Shown: positions 44,414 to 55,185, counted from the stretch's first letter. The stretch is DNA of 64,000 nt from Tetrapyrgos nigripes (GCA_013368315.1 JAACJM010000314.1:1-64000); one strand, 5' to 3'. Notes: generated from the letters alone by a model not told the origin. Translations and numbers: made by a program.

Positions 44414-44938
44414 CAAGGGGTCTTCAGTTGGTCTACCTGAGACCAGACCTTGGGGGGAGGGGGGGTCTGGAGAGACCTTATGACCAAAAGGTACACCATC
44501 ACATGAAGGGTGTATAGACATACTTTATGAAGCCATTTGGAGCTGAAAGTGCACAAAACATACTCAGGACCCATAAAAGCCATGTGTAATGAGCTTTCTG
44601 GCCCGTAACAATGAAATCTCACCTTTAAATGGTATGTAATTCCCACAATCAGTTATGTCACCACTGGTGCCACATCACAAACATTGTCAGAAAATGATTT
44701 GCTACCTCAATATGATAGGTGTCACACAGAATATATCACTAATCCACAGCATCTGTAGGTTAGCAGAGGGCCTATGAGGTAGCCAGGAGGAAAAATTGAT
44801 CTGATTTCATGATTTGTAAGCCATATTTATCTTATCACTTACCATTTTTGGGAAGGAGAGGGGGAGGGGGGGGTCAAGCTGGACCTTATGACCAAAAAGG
44901 AATGTCCGGTCTGGTCATATCATTTTGGAGACCCCTTG
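44414..44938 (-). mobile_element. MITE with CAAGGGGTCT ends, copy 2 (525 bp)
   Basis: An inverted copy of 39,628-40,153. The ends CAAGGGGTCTTC and GGAGACCCCTTG are bounded by an exact 8 bp duplication GGTCTGCT (44,406-44,413 and 44,939-44,946), which fixes the borders and indicates hAT-type mobilisation. It is almost identical to copy 1, including the C-rich/G-rich runs and GGTCATAAGG words, so at least one of the two moved recently. Confidence 0.9.
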
Positions 44939-44946
44939 GGTCTGCT

Positions 44947-45257
44947 TAACACCCTTCTTCCCTCTCACTTTCCACCGATTCTCCCTCCCTTCTGCATAAC
45001 CTGAGTTAGACTACGCGAAAGGGCCTCGTAATTTGCCACGCGAAGCGATGGCCCTTTGCCCCAGTAATGAATAGTAACTACACCGTGTCTCGAAAAATCC
45101 TGAACTGGCCCTAAATAACGTGATACGCTAGCATGTTACTAACATTGTTACTAAAATTGTTACGAGGCCTCTTAAAGGCCGAGTTAACTTATGTCGACTT
45201 ACTAAACAAACCCAATAGGCTCGTGATCAGCTGAGCTGGGCTCAGGAACTGGTTGAG
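44947..45257. other. GST2 upstream region with a 36 bp dispersed arm
   Basis: Bases 45,161-45,196 (TACGAGGCCTCTTAAAGGCC then GAGTTAACTTATGTCG) match one arm of the palindrome at 15,749-15,821 except at its single mismatch. Nothing else is recognised apart from the immediate GST promoter. Confidence 0.6.
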
Positions 45258-45265
45258 TATATAAA
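45258..45265 (+). promoter_or_regulatory. TATA box of the second GST gene
   Basis: TATATAAA lies 51 bp before the ATG at 45309, the same spacing as in the first GST gene, with the surrounding GAGTATATAAACG conserved. Confidence 0.65.
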
Positions 45266-45308
45266 CGCAGCAGATGCTGGTTTCATACGTCAGGTTCCCT
45301 TTGTCAAC

Positions 45309-46113
45309 ATGTCCGACGACAGCACTATCACCTTCTTCGACATCCCAGCCAAACTTAATGGGCTGCCATGGTCTCCCAATACCTGGAAAATCCGGCAAGT
45401 ACATACTTCTGATCCCCTTTGCAGCAGATACTTACGATACTGAGGCTCGTAGCTACGCTCTAAACTACAAACGCATTCCATACAAGGTAGTCTGGGTCGA
45501 ATACCCCGATATCGAAGGAGAGATGAAGAAACTCGGTATTCAGCCAACTGATACCTACCCCGATGGCTCTCCCGGGCCATGCTATACTCTCCCAGCAGTC
45601 TATGATCCAACTACTAAGCGCGGTATCAGCGATTCCGTTCTGGTAGCTCGATATCTCGACGATACCTATCCCGATCGACCCATGCTCTTCCCTCCTGGGA
45701 CTCGGACGCTCCAGGCACCTTGGAGCGACGTCTTGACCTGGCCTTTCGTGGCACCGATGCTTCAATTTATGATGCCTGCGACGACGTGGTTCGTGAATCC
45801 GCCCAGTGAGAAATTCTTGAGGGCTAGAAATCCCATTCCCATGGAAGAGGTGTATCCGAGCGGAGAAAAGAAAGTAGTTGAATGGCAAAAAGTCGAGAAG
45901 GGGTTTGCGAAGATGGAGAAATGGTTTGAAAAGGAAGATACGTTTATTTGTGGTAAGACCGTGACTTTTGCCGATTTTGCGTTGGGAGCGTACTTGATGT
46001 GGGCCAAATGTGTCTTGGGTCCAGACAGCGAGGAATGGAAGGACATTACCAGTTGGAATAATGGTCGATGGGGAAAGTTCTTGCAATCATTGGAAAAGTA
46101 CGAGAAGTTCTGA
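45309..46113 (+). CDS. Glutathione transferase, fungal GSTFuA type, copy 2
   Basis: A close paralogue of 6772-7579. Exons 45309-45394 and 45453-46113 give 248 aa, with one extra residue in AKLNGLPWSP. The intron begins GCAAGT rather than GTAAGT, so it is a GC-AG intron; the acceptor CGTAG and the restored RYALNYK run support it. The same glutathione-site elements (WSPNTWKIR, YTLPAVYD, SDS in GISDSVLVARYLD) and the C-terminal FADFALGAYL are present. Substitutions cluster in the putative ligand pocket of the C-terminal half (LQFMMPATTWFVN against FQFLMPATTWLMN; WAKCVLGPDSEEW against WTKVVLGSDSTEW), which might change substrate range. A new Cys appears at KCVLG. The frame is open throughout, so it is probably functional. 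Confidence 0.88.
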
Positions 46114-46300
46114 GGGTATTTGTATACTTACAGGACAAGAATTCAAGTTCTTCGATATTCTGGCATATCAGTGATGATCAGGACTCACATCTGAATTTAT
46201 GGATGGCTACACCGTGTAGAACTTGCGTACGACTGTGCGGAATTCTGAATTATGATCATTAACATGTTCAACGTGTTGATAACTATCGTGGTGGGACACA

Positions 46301-46306
46301 TATAAA
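46301..46306 (+). promoter_or_regulatory. TATA box of the CFEM gene
   Basis: TATAAA sits 54 bp upstream of the ATG at 46355. Confidence 0.55.
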
Positions 46307-46354
46307 GAGAGTTTCCTTGAACCATGCCCGTCCCACTCCTTCCTCATTATTGTG

Positions 46355-46808
46355 ATGTTCTCCACCAAACTCGCCACACTTACCCTCGCTGCGCATGTCG
46401 GCACCGCTATCCTTGATGTAAATGCTCAGATTCGACTTGAAGATGACTGTTTGAATCCTTGCATCATACGGTCTTCAGTTGGGTTCGGATGCCCGCCTTC
46501 GACGTAAGTCGTCTACTATTCAGGTCTATCCCTCGTATAATAAATGACGGTTATCAGTGACGGCACATTGAGTCAATGTCTCTGTATGAGCACCACTTTT
46601 GAGAGGGCCGTTTTCTCTTGTATTGGAATCGCCCACTGCCCCGATGAATCTTTGTTGAATTTTATTCAGGCCTGCGACGATAGTGAGTTTGAAGTTCTTT
46701 TGAATCGTTCTTGTTTTCTTCATTTTCTCTCTTTTACTTAATACGACTCCGCTGACTCTACTCCTTGTAGTTGACAATGGTTCAGCATCTACCATTGCTT
46801 CTGCTTGA
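46355..46808 (+). CDS. Small secreted eight-cysteine protein, CFEM-like
   Basis: CFEM proteins are fungal secreted or wall-anchored proteins with eight Cys, some binding haem or acting at the host surface. Exons 46355-46503, 46558-46682 and 46771-46808 give 103 aa. A signal peptide (MFSTKLATLTLAAHVGTAIL, cleavage probably near VNA) is followed by cysteines in the CFEM order: DDC, NPC, GFGC, QCLC, FSC, AHC, QAC. The Asp residues near the third Cys that bind haem in Csa2-type proteins are not clearly present. There is no obvious GPI signal: the protein ends NGSASTIASA. The gene is complete with canonical introns. Confidence 0.8.
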
Positions 46809-47454
46809 TCAGGAATTGTGCTCTAAATTTATTAAGGTGTTACACGTACTAGTTCCACCGTGTTGAAATAAGATACAGCATGGATACAGTCAAGATACAG
46901 CGATGTTTTCCACGAGTATATTTCTCAGGTCTCGACCTCAAGTCGAACACTGTCTGTTTCCAGTGAAAAGAGGTCGGATTCAGATTTAGCTGATTGGACT
47001 CTTCATCGACCTCAGCTGCGCGTCACCAGTAATGACGGAATACTACGATCAGGCTTTTTTTTGTTCTTTTCTTGCGCGATGTTGGAGAACTCGACAAGCT
47101 CGCTAAAACGTTGCTTGAAGGTTTCATGTAACTCAGTTTAGCCGTAAGAGCTCACGTACCTACTATCGACCTTCTGAACGCCACACCGGTAATCCATTTC
47201 TACCAATTCCCACCGTTCTAGCTAAAGAACGAGATTTTTCTTCTGAGACAAGGACATAGACGTATGAACAGTTAGGAATTTAGCCAAGACTCCGGTGCTA
47301 CAGCCCCTTTTGAAATTTTGTGTCCGAGACCTCTGACCGAAGCTCGAGCATTTGTTTCAAAGTCCGCTTTAGGAGAAGGAGGTCCCTCACGTTTCATTCG
47401 GGTGTCGTTACAAGTCCAGCCCACTCGGGCGTCCAGTCTTTTTCTTCTCTAGAC
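46809..47454. other. Intergenic; no gene seen
   Basis: Sequence between the CFEM and glycosyltransferase genes, pyrimidine-rich near 47,440-47,455 just before the start codon. No repeats match elsewhere in the window. Confidence 0.45.
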
Positions 47455-50101
47455 ATGCTTTACCTCACTTCCGATGACTTTCCAATCTGTAAGTCGCCAT
47501 TTGCTCAAGTATCTATCAAGCCTGACCAGCTCTAGTCGTTCCATTTGGGGTCATTGGGTCTGTCCAAGTCGCGTTTCTTCGTCCGGGCACTGTCTGATTT
47601 TTTCTTCCAGTTTCTACCGATACCTATGGTATCTAATACGAATCGCTGCCTCTTTTACCTATCGCCCAGTTCCTCTACCTGAAAACCCGACCTACATTGC
47701 TTCTGAGGACGTTACAATCATTGTACCAACCATAGACGCAGGCGAAGAATTCAAGGAAGCAGCACGCTCATGGCTCATCGGAAAACCCAAAGAAATCCTC
47801 ATCATTACCGAAGAGAAAATGCTCGGTCCTCTCCAAGAGCTCGCCAACTCTGTTGACCCAGAACGCATCCGAGTCCTCACTGTCCCGTTTGCTAACAAGC
47901 GTTTACAAATGACCCACGGAATCAAACACACTATGACGGATATCATCGTCTTTGCAGATGACGATGCCATATGGCCACCTACACTCCTTCCATACGTCCT
48001 GGCCTGTTTCGAGGATCAAAAAGTAGGAGGCGTCGGGACTTCTCAGAGGGTCAAACCAGTAGGAGATAAAATGACTGTTTGGGAAGTCCTCGCTGCGTTT
48101 CGTCTTTCCATTCGTAACATCGAGATCGCTTCCTCGACACACATCGACGGTGGTATTCCATGTCTTTCCGGTCGAACAGCTGCCTATCGGACCATCATCC
48201 TCAAGGACCCAGAGTTCATGTATGGATTCACGCATGATTATTGGTTAGGGAAATATCAGCTCAATTCGGGAGATGACAAGTTTTTGACGAGGTGGATGGT
48301 GAGCCATGGATGGAGCACGTATGTGCAATGTTGTAAGGAGGCGGAGTTGTTGAGTACGATGAAGCCGAATTGGAGATTTTTGAAGCAGGTGTTGAGGTGG
48401 ACGAGGAATACGTGGAGAAGTGATTTGAGGAGTCTGTTCATGGAGAGGCATATATGGACAGCTCATCCGTATGTTGCATACACGATGGTGCGTTTTCTGT
48501 TCAACAAGGTTTTTACTTTCTGCCAATGCCTCGTGGAAACATGGCTATATGCGCATTTTCTTCTTCTTCCTTTTCTCATTATCCTTCTGGTATATCTGAA
48601 GCTTGCAACAGGTTGACAAGCTCTTTAACCCCTTCACTCTACTCGCCGGTCCATGCCTCGTCGCATATGTCGTCTACAAGAGTACCAAAGACGTTGAAAA
48701 TGGCGGCTATCATCTTCCCTGGTGGTGAGTACACTGTTTCTCCTTCAAGCCCTCCTTCAAGCCCTCTTGTTCTTCTCGTTTATGTTTCATTCCGCCTTTG
48801 TCGTTTTCCCCTATCTTTCGCTTGTGATGAGCGATGTCGTCATTCATTCTATCTCCGGTTTCGGTTGTTTTGTTGTATGCCGGATGATTGATGTGCGAAT
48901 GCTCTGTTCTTGAGTCTTCACCCATGATGATCCGGACGCCGCCGGACGTCGCCGGACGCTCTTTGTCGATGGCCATGGGTCGCTGTATGCGCTCATATAC
49001 GCGCATATACCCACCTCTTTCTGCCATACTGCTATCCTCTCTCTTTATCTCGCGGTTTGAATCTCGTAGAAGCTGGAACTGCCAAGCTGGGAAGCGGTGA
49101 AACGAGTTGGCTGAAGGCAACGGTTCTGGATGCTTTAGAGTTCACACCCAGCTATTCACGTATTGACGAGATTGTGTGCTGTGTAAAAGGATGTGGGCTT
49201 TTGGCTTTCATTTTCACCGGTTCGGTGTGTCCTCCAGTCTTAAACAGGCTTTTTTGTTTCCCATTGTACCTCCTCCTCCTTCATTCTCCACACACCCTTT
49301 CCCTTTCATCGAGCGAAAACTCACCATCCCTCTCTTTTTCCCTTCCTCAGGAACGTCATCCTCAGCTACATGGTCTGGCTCACCGCAACACGTACAGCCA
49401 AGCTCCTTCCTCATTTATGGTATCGGCCCCAAGACATCATCTACGTCCCTGCGTTCATTCTTTTTGGGTATTATTTTGCTATTATGAAGCTGTATGCACT
49501 TTGTACGTTGCATGAGGTGCGTCTTTTCATCCCGGAAGAGTAATGAGACATGCTCACGTCTGTCTCTCTTTTTTTCTTTCTTCTCTGAAACTAGACCGCC
49601 TGGGGCACACGTACCGGTATTGGCGATATCGCAGCTGCAACTGCAGCTATGGACAAGCAAGCACAAGCACAAGGTCAAGGTCTTGACGAATCCGCAAGTA
49701 AACGACCAATAGAGAAGATACCCTTAGCCTTCGGCTCTCGCTCTGATTCTGTTTATGGTTCTGGCTCAGGTTCCCGCTCCCGCTCAAGACCTTCCTCAGA
49801 TTTAGGCCCAAGTCCGGGTCCTAGTCCTCTGTCATCATCATATCCTCCGTTGATTCAGATACAGAAAGACCCTTTCGCCGACGATACGCATGCGCATGCG
49901 TACGAATACGGATACAGATACGGTGAACGTCTTGACGGTGTTGGTGGCAGCGCTGATATGGGTATGGTTGGGAGTACGAGTTTCAAAAGTGAGGTACAGG
50001 GTCAGGGTTATATGAGGAAAAGAGGAGATCCATTTGGGGATGCGGGTGAGATGGAGATGGGAGCGGGATTGGGGTCGGAGTTGGGATCGGATCCGAGGTA
50101 G
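47455..50101 (+). CDS. Family 2 glycosyltransferase, Cps1/hyaluronan-synthase-like
   Basis: A processive membrane glycosyltransferase that builds a surface polysaccharide from UDP-sugar; Cryptococcus Cps1 is the nearest known type. Exons 47455-47488, 47536-47557, 47611-48487, 48612-48724, 49351-49516 and 49595-50101 join in phase to 572 aa. The N-terminal span joins as PFGVIG to FYRYLWYLIR. The catalytic core has VTIIVPTIDAGEEF, FADDDAIWP (UDP/metal Asp), GRTAAYR, a DDKFLTRW acceptor segment and QVLRWTRNTWRS (the QxxRW motif), followed by C-terminal membrane spans and TAWGTRTGIGD. The tail after about residue 420 is low complexity, rich in Ser, Gly, Arg and Tyr. Intron 4 (48,725-49,350) is 626 bp, ten times the usual local size. 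The first two exons are short and inferred from phase. Confidence 0.85.
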
Positions 50102-50949
50102 ACTGTGGGCTCGACGACGACTGGGCAGGATTGGGAGTAATGGTATGTGGTATCGGTGACGCAGCATAGAACGAAGTAATAAAGTATTCCTGAAGATGCA
50201 ACGCAGGTGCGATCGCAATCGCGGTCGCGGTTGCGGTTCCTCAATGACGTTGGAGTACACGACTTCTTTTTGGATCCCTGAATTTTCATTCAACCACTCT
50301 TTACAAGTTTTGCACGCATTCATCGAGGCGTGCTTTGGAACGTCTTATTATCATAATTACACACCAAGGACACTTTATCGTATTCCTTCCTTGCATAATC
50401 AAGTTTACCATCCGAGTCCATGTTTACGCTGTTATCACATTGCTTTTCTCTTTGTGTTCAGTAATTGCAAGCACGGTGTTCGATTGGGAACCAGGTTGCA
50501 GTTGTTACGCCCTTCTTCACGAATTCCTTTCCTTTTGGTAGCATTTTGGTATGAGAGCAAACAGCAAGCGAGTGTAAAGAGTCGACGCGGAAAATGTAAT
50601 CCTCCGAAGGAAACTACGCCCTACAGACGGAAAAATCTTGAACAGATCGACGAAGAGGAGGATGGCCCTTTGAGTGGAGTGACATCCAAAACACATAGAC
50701 TTCATTGTATCATATATAGTAATACCTGACAGTCTTGAAAATTTTACTACGACCTTGGAAGCCAAGTTCTGCTTCTATCTTTTCCAAAAATGTTTTCCCC
50801 AGTGCCCACTACTCACACTCCCAGCATCCATCTTTGGATATTCTAGTTGTGGGTAATATGAAGAAGGAATGAGTTTGGCCATATAATATTGGTAGAAGTC
50901 GGGCCCTAAGATAATGAAGGAGAAAATATAGTAAATCTGAGACAGTAAG
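50102..50949. other. Intergenic with a dispersed ~130 bp repeat
   Basis: Bases about 50,340-50,475 match 51,985-52,115 in direct orientation; shared words are TATCGTATTCCTTCCTTGCA (with one change) and GCTGTTATCACATT. No gene is visible. Confidence 0.6.
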
Positions 50950-50951
50950 TA

Positions 50952-51178
50952 AGATACGCAAAAGTCAGTAATGGGTAACGTCACGCGCCTTTAAGCCTCT
51001 GTATTTTCGCAATACCACCTTCCACAATGCAAAATTGAGAAATTGGCCACTGTAAGCCTCAAGAGAACTTCATTACAAAGAGGCTTACAGAGGCAAATTT
51101 CCTGATTTCTCCCTCTGAAGAGAGTTATTAGAGGTACATGTTCACATGACGTTACCCATTACTGACTTTTGCGTATCT
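50952..51178. mobile_element. TA-flanked MITE, 227 bp
   Basis: Inverted ends of about 33 bp begin AGATACGCAAAAGTCAGTAA and close with the exact inverse. They are bounded by TA at 50,950-50,951 and 51,179-51,180. A second, inner inverted pair is AGCCTCTGTA / TACAGAGGC (about 51,000 and 51,085). There is no coding capacity. The ends and TA target fit the Tc1/mariner group, but the termini differ from those of 41,017-44,221. Confidence 0.85.
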
Positions 51179-51388
51179 TACGAGTACTACGAAGCAGGAG
51201 AAAGATTAGTGGCTCACCTCTGTCTCTGGTAGTAGGTGTTACAACGTACAATCGAAGGTATATAAAGTAGACTACACGTAGGCCATGAAAGGAAAGAGAA
51301 ACAAAGAGAAACAAAACCGTCATCGCGTCAGACCCCTATCCACGGTGAAGTCCCGGACGATACCTCAACAGCCACTCGTCATTGTTGC

Positions 51389-51840
51389 TCATAAGGGCAG
51401 CCAGGTCTTCAATGTAAACATACGTAGGTTCTCGCCTGTTCTTTCCGGTCGGAAAGGTATTCCATCACTTCTCTCCCAGTCTAGGGGATTCCTTCTAGTT
51501 GCCGACCAGGATAATGTTTGAAGGACGTTTGACAGCCGCTCAAAAGCAGATTCTACCCCTTCTTCATAGCGAGGCTCGATCGTGACATCAAATTGCAATC
51601 CCAACAGACAGTAAGCTCGATCTTCCTCTTTGGTTGTCTGCCTGTTGATAGCCCATGACATACACTCCACAATGCTGATCCCGTCGGCGTATCCAAGTCG
51701 TAGTACATTCTCTCGTATATATACCAGCGGCATTGGCTATACTCATACAGTGCATCTTTCTATCTCCGCAACGTTTCCACTCTACATCGAAGAACTCCAC
51801 GGACGTTCTGTATGATCTCTGATTACTTCATTTAAAACTT
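51389..51840 (-). pseudogene. HET-domain gene fragment
   Basis: HET domains mark fungal heterokaryon-incompatibility proteins. Reading the minus strand, EFFDVEWKRCGDRKMH then IANAAGI give the middle of the domain. After a frame change near 51,730 come GISIVECMSWAINRQTT, KEEDRAYCLLGLQFDV and YEEGVESAFERLSNVL, the conserved SWA-RxTT-EDxAYxLLG block. The N-terminal third is not recognisable and the frame is broken, so only a remnant remains, ending within 51,389-51,520. Confidence 0.75.
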
Positions 51841-51984
51841 CCTCATAGTCCCGATTGTCCATGGCTTGACGAAGATTCGAAGTTGTTCATAGTGACCTTG
51901 CCATCATCAGCATGAATTTCCTCCATTGGGAGTCGAGGATAACGTTCACGAATCGCAATGGATAGTTATAAGAACGCTGTCTCT

Positions 51985-52115
51985 TCACGTCTTATTATTA
52001 TTACACGTCAAGGTCACTTCATCGTATTCCTTCCTTGCATAATCAAGTTCATCATCCGGGTCCATGTTTAAGCTGTTATCACATTAAGTACTTTCCTCTT
52101 TGTGTTCAGTGACTC
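51985..52115 (+). repeat. Second copy of the ~130 bp direct repeat
   Basis: It matches 50,340-50,475: TTATTATTATTACAC, GTCACTTCATCGTATTCCTT, AAGCTGTTATCACATTA and CTCTTTGTGTTCAGT are shared with few changes. The HET remnant and a MITE lie between the two copies. Confidence 0.65.
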
Positions 52116-52185
52116 CAAATGGTTGAATGAAGTCGTTACGATGTGCATGGGAGCTCGCAGATGTGGCTATGCTCCACCTCCTGAT

Positions 52186-54615
52186 TAGTGCTGCACGTGG
52201 CTCGACTCGACTCCGGCTAAGCCGGGAGCCAAGCCGATGTATAGCCAAGCCGAGTCAGATAAACAATGAGCCGGCTCTATGTGACTCAGCTCTGACTCGC
52301 TTTGCAGCTTAAAATAGGGTAGGTTCGGATCAAGCTCCCTTCTACGGCATGACGTGGTCCTTACTGCATTAGGCAGTGCTCGCGTGCTCACGCGGACCTT
52401 CGTAGAAGGGGCTTGTTCCAGAGTCCATTATTCGTAGGACCTGCCCGATGGTCTCTACACGTCGTCCGCTCCCTTCCCACTCTCTTTATTCTTCTACATC
52501 GTCATTATCCGATATAAAACTCTAATATACTTCACTTTTATCTCTAATTTTCGCGCGAAATTGGAACAAAAACAACGTCAAAATCGGCCTCAAAACAGCA
52601 GTGCGGGTACCAGTACTTTTAGAGCAGCTTTGAGGTGAGTGACATTGCGGCTTCAACGCGTCTTCATTACATCTAATCAGCTCAGATACGTCTACAGGCA
52701 CTCTTTTCTGGTCCAATTTACCCCAGAAACACGTCCAACACGGTCTAATTGTGCAAGGACGCGGTCTCGTGTATCCCCTCACTCCTTCCATCCAATAATC
52801 TCAAGATGGTTGACGAGAATACACCCGGTACACCTTCAATATCCCAAACCACGCGCATTGCTCCTCCTGAAACACCACGAAAGCGTAAGGAGCCCACGAT
52901 TCGTCATGCCACCTCCAGTCCGTACCTCCAGCCAGGTATCAAGGCCAACCTCTCAAAAAATCTGTCAGTAGAAAATGTCAAACTTCGACTGAAGGATCTG
53001 CTGGGCCTACCGTTCACGCCTGGCGACTTCCAGGCTCACCTCATACACCGCATCTTGCGTGGTTACAATTCTTTTTTTGGTTGCGAGCACTGGGTATGGC
53101 AAGAGTTTGGTGTTTGAAGGGGTATCTAAGTTGGCAGGGAAGAGGAAGCTGGTGATAGTTATCTGTCCTCTGAAGGCATTGGAACGCGATCAAGTGAGTG
53201 ATACTGGTCTATTGTAGCAATGATTCATAACTAACCTTTCTTTTTTTTTTTTTGCACAGGTTGAACACGCCACAGCCAAAGGTATAAAGGCCTATGCTGC
53301 GAACGAGGACACTGTCAAAACACCTCGCTTTTGGCAGATGGTTGAGCAGCATGTGCAGATGCTCTACATCTCACCAGAAATGGCCTTGTCTCCAGCATTC
53401 CTCGGCCTCTTCAAATCTTCGAGTTTTCGTAGACGTACCGCTGCCATCTTTGTTGATTGCATTGATGAGTGGGGCGAGGAGGAATTCCGACCGCAATACC
53501 GCCAGCTGGATCGTCTGAGACTGTTCACTGGTAACGAGATCCCAGTCGCAGCCTGCACTGCAACTTGTCAAACCGATACCTTTGATATCATCTGGGACTC
53601 ACTCGGATATGGTCACCGTCCTTTTTGGGGGCTAGACTGCATGAAAATCCCAACCCGATGTCTGACCTGCGGCTCTTGAGAGTTGAAGAGAAATTCCAAG
53701 AGAGAGAATACGGAGAGAGAAAGATAGACCAAAAGTGAGAAGACAAGTTGTAATTGTTCCTGTTTTCCTTTGCACCTGTATTGGGAGCCGAGCTTCTGCT
53801 CCCAGAATGCGTCGCCATAGAGTAGCATTGCGATGGACAACGAAAAGTGAGTCTTGACTGAGACAAGCCCCTTTTCGCGACAGCCGCGCTCGTTTTCTCA
53901 CCCACACGGGTTTGCCACCAAGTCCGTGACTTTAGCTTTCTCCTCCCTCCCTCCATCCGGTTGGCTTGAAGGCTTCGTAAACTAGTCAATTAGAGTGTAT
54001 GGATGCTGTATGTGTAAAATAACAGAAAAAAATGGGCAAGGAACTCTTTCTCTATGACCCACAACATAGCAACTGACCAAGGCAGAACTAGCTGATGTGG
54101 TGTAAATTTACTGATGCACATATGGATGTAAGAAACTTGTAGTCGTGTTACTTGAGGTCTAATATATGTATTGCACTAGTTTTATGTGGGACAAATGGAT
54201 GTGTTGACTTCTGAGTCGAGTCAAAACAGGCCCTTCGGATTTCTGGATGCTGCTACAAGCCCCTTCTTGCGAAGGTTTAGCCGGCCACGCCCGGCCCGAG
54301 CAAGGGCTTGCTCCGAGCCTAAAAATAGGAAGCTTCCATATAAAACACCCTGAAATCGTGAATTACAATCTCTTTCAGGAAACGACCCCAGCTCTAGAGC
54401 GGCGAAATAAATACAATCAAATATGAATAGTCATTCAATACAACTATAGAAAATTATGTGAATGGCTGTATTGAAATGAACATTTGTCGACTCCATTCAG
54501 CTCAAGCCGGAGTCAATGAGTTGTTTACGGCTCGAAAGCCAAGCCGCAGCTATAACATGATCAAGCCGTTAATAGCCGAGCCGGAGTGAGCCGGAGTCGA
54601 GCCGGTGCAACACTA
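52186..54615. mobile_element. hAT element carrying a helicase gene fragment (Pack-type), 2.4 kb
   Basis: The left end TAGTGCTGCAC and right end GTGCAACACTA are inverted with one mismatch. An exact 8 bp duplication CTCCTGAT borders it (52,178-52,185 and 54,616-54,623). Subterminal regions (52,196-52,300; 54,490-54,605) are dense in GGCTCGACTC, AGCCGGAG and CAAGCCG words. The interior holds a promoter-like region and part of a RecQ-like helicase gene but no transposase. Element borders and cargo are both clear, so this is a non-autonomous hAT that picked up host sequence. Confidence 0.85.
52806..53679 (+). pseudogene. RecQ-like helicase N-terminal half, captured and damaged
   Basis: The frame starts at ATG 52806 with a Pro/Thr-rich leader (TPGTPSISQTTRIAPPETPR). 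Then come LPFTPGDFQAHLIHRILRGY (RecQ motif 0 region), VASTGYGKSLVFEGV (Walker A), ICPLKALERDQ (motif Ia), MLYISPEMALSP, a degenerate motif II (FVDCIDEWGEEEFRP, where families have DExH) and VAACTATCQTD (motif III). Between RGYNSFF and VASTG an extra T in the T-run near 53,070 shifts the frame. One intron lies at about 53,193-53,260. The second RecA-like domain is missing after about 53,640, so no helicase activity is expected. Confidence 0.78.
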
Positions 54616-55092
54616 CTCCTGATTGACTGGTAATTCCCACCACCACTAGTCACTAAATTTGAACCTCGTTCTCATGCCACGCGCAGCGATGGCCCACATT
54701 TTCCTCGTCTTCTGATTCATGGACTTCCCACATCCGGGGAAGTTAGCCTATCATATTTGAAGAGAGGTCCTGCTTGTGTCTGTTTGTGTTGTGGGAGACT
54801 CTCACACGGTCTTTTAGCGGCTATTTTGAACTTCTTTCTGTTACTCTTTTGGCGTCATATCACCCAACGCAGAACTACTCTATGAGATGACGATTTCAAA
54901 GATCAATTGCTCAGAAGCACCCTGGTACTGCAGTGCGTCAGAGCATATTGGGAGAAGATTTTTCCGATTTTCCGATTCTCTCCAACTACAAGCTCATCCA
55001 TACTCACGCAATGCGCAGGCCGAGGGGTTCTCAAACTGTAGAACTGGAATAGGTCTCAATGCATTCAACAACGGCTCGGCTTGCAGTTTGGA
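54616..55092. other. Intergenic; no gene seen
   Basis: Unique sequence between the hAT element and the CoA-transferase promoter. TGCCACGCGCAGCGATGGCC at about 54,675 resembles TGCCACGCGAAGCGATGGCC at about 45,036, a short shared word of unknown origin. Confidence 0.4.
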
Positions 55093-55100
55093 TATAAAAG
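55093..55100 (+). promoter_or_regulatory. TATA box of the CoA-transferase gene
   Basis: TATAAAAG occurs 93 bp before the ATG at 55186, with a C-rich leader between. Confidence 0.55.
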
Positions 55101-55185
55101 ACGCCTTCCAACCTGTCATCTTCAAGCTGCAGCTCACTTCCAGCAGCAATCTCAAACCTCTACTGAGTCTACTCTTCCTCGCGAA

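Noticed and set aside
45460..46086. A 208 aa frame on the minus strand
   Set aside because: It is the antisense shadow of the GST gene; the first GST gives a similar shadow.
49838..50323. A 161 aa minus-strand frame rich in Arg
   Set aside because: Antisense to the low-complexity C-terminal tail of the glycosyltransferase; composition explains the open frame.
53588..53989. A 133 aa minus-strand frame in the hAT element
   Set aside because: Overlaps the helicase fragment in antisense and has no recognisable motif.
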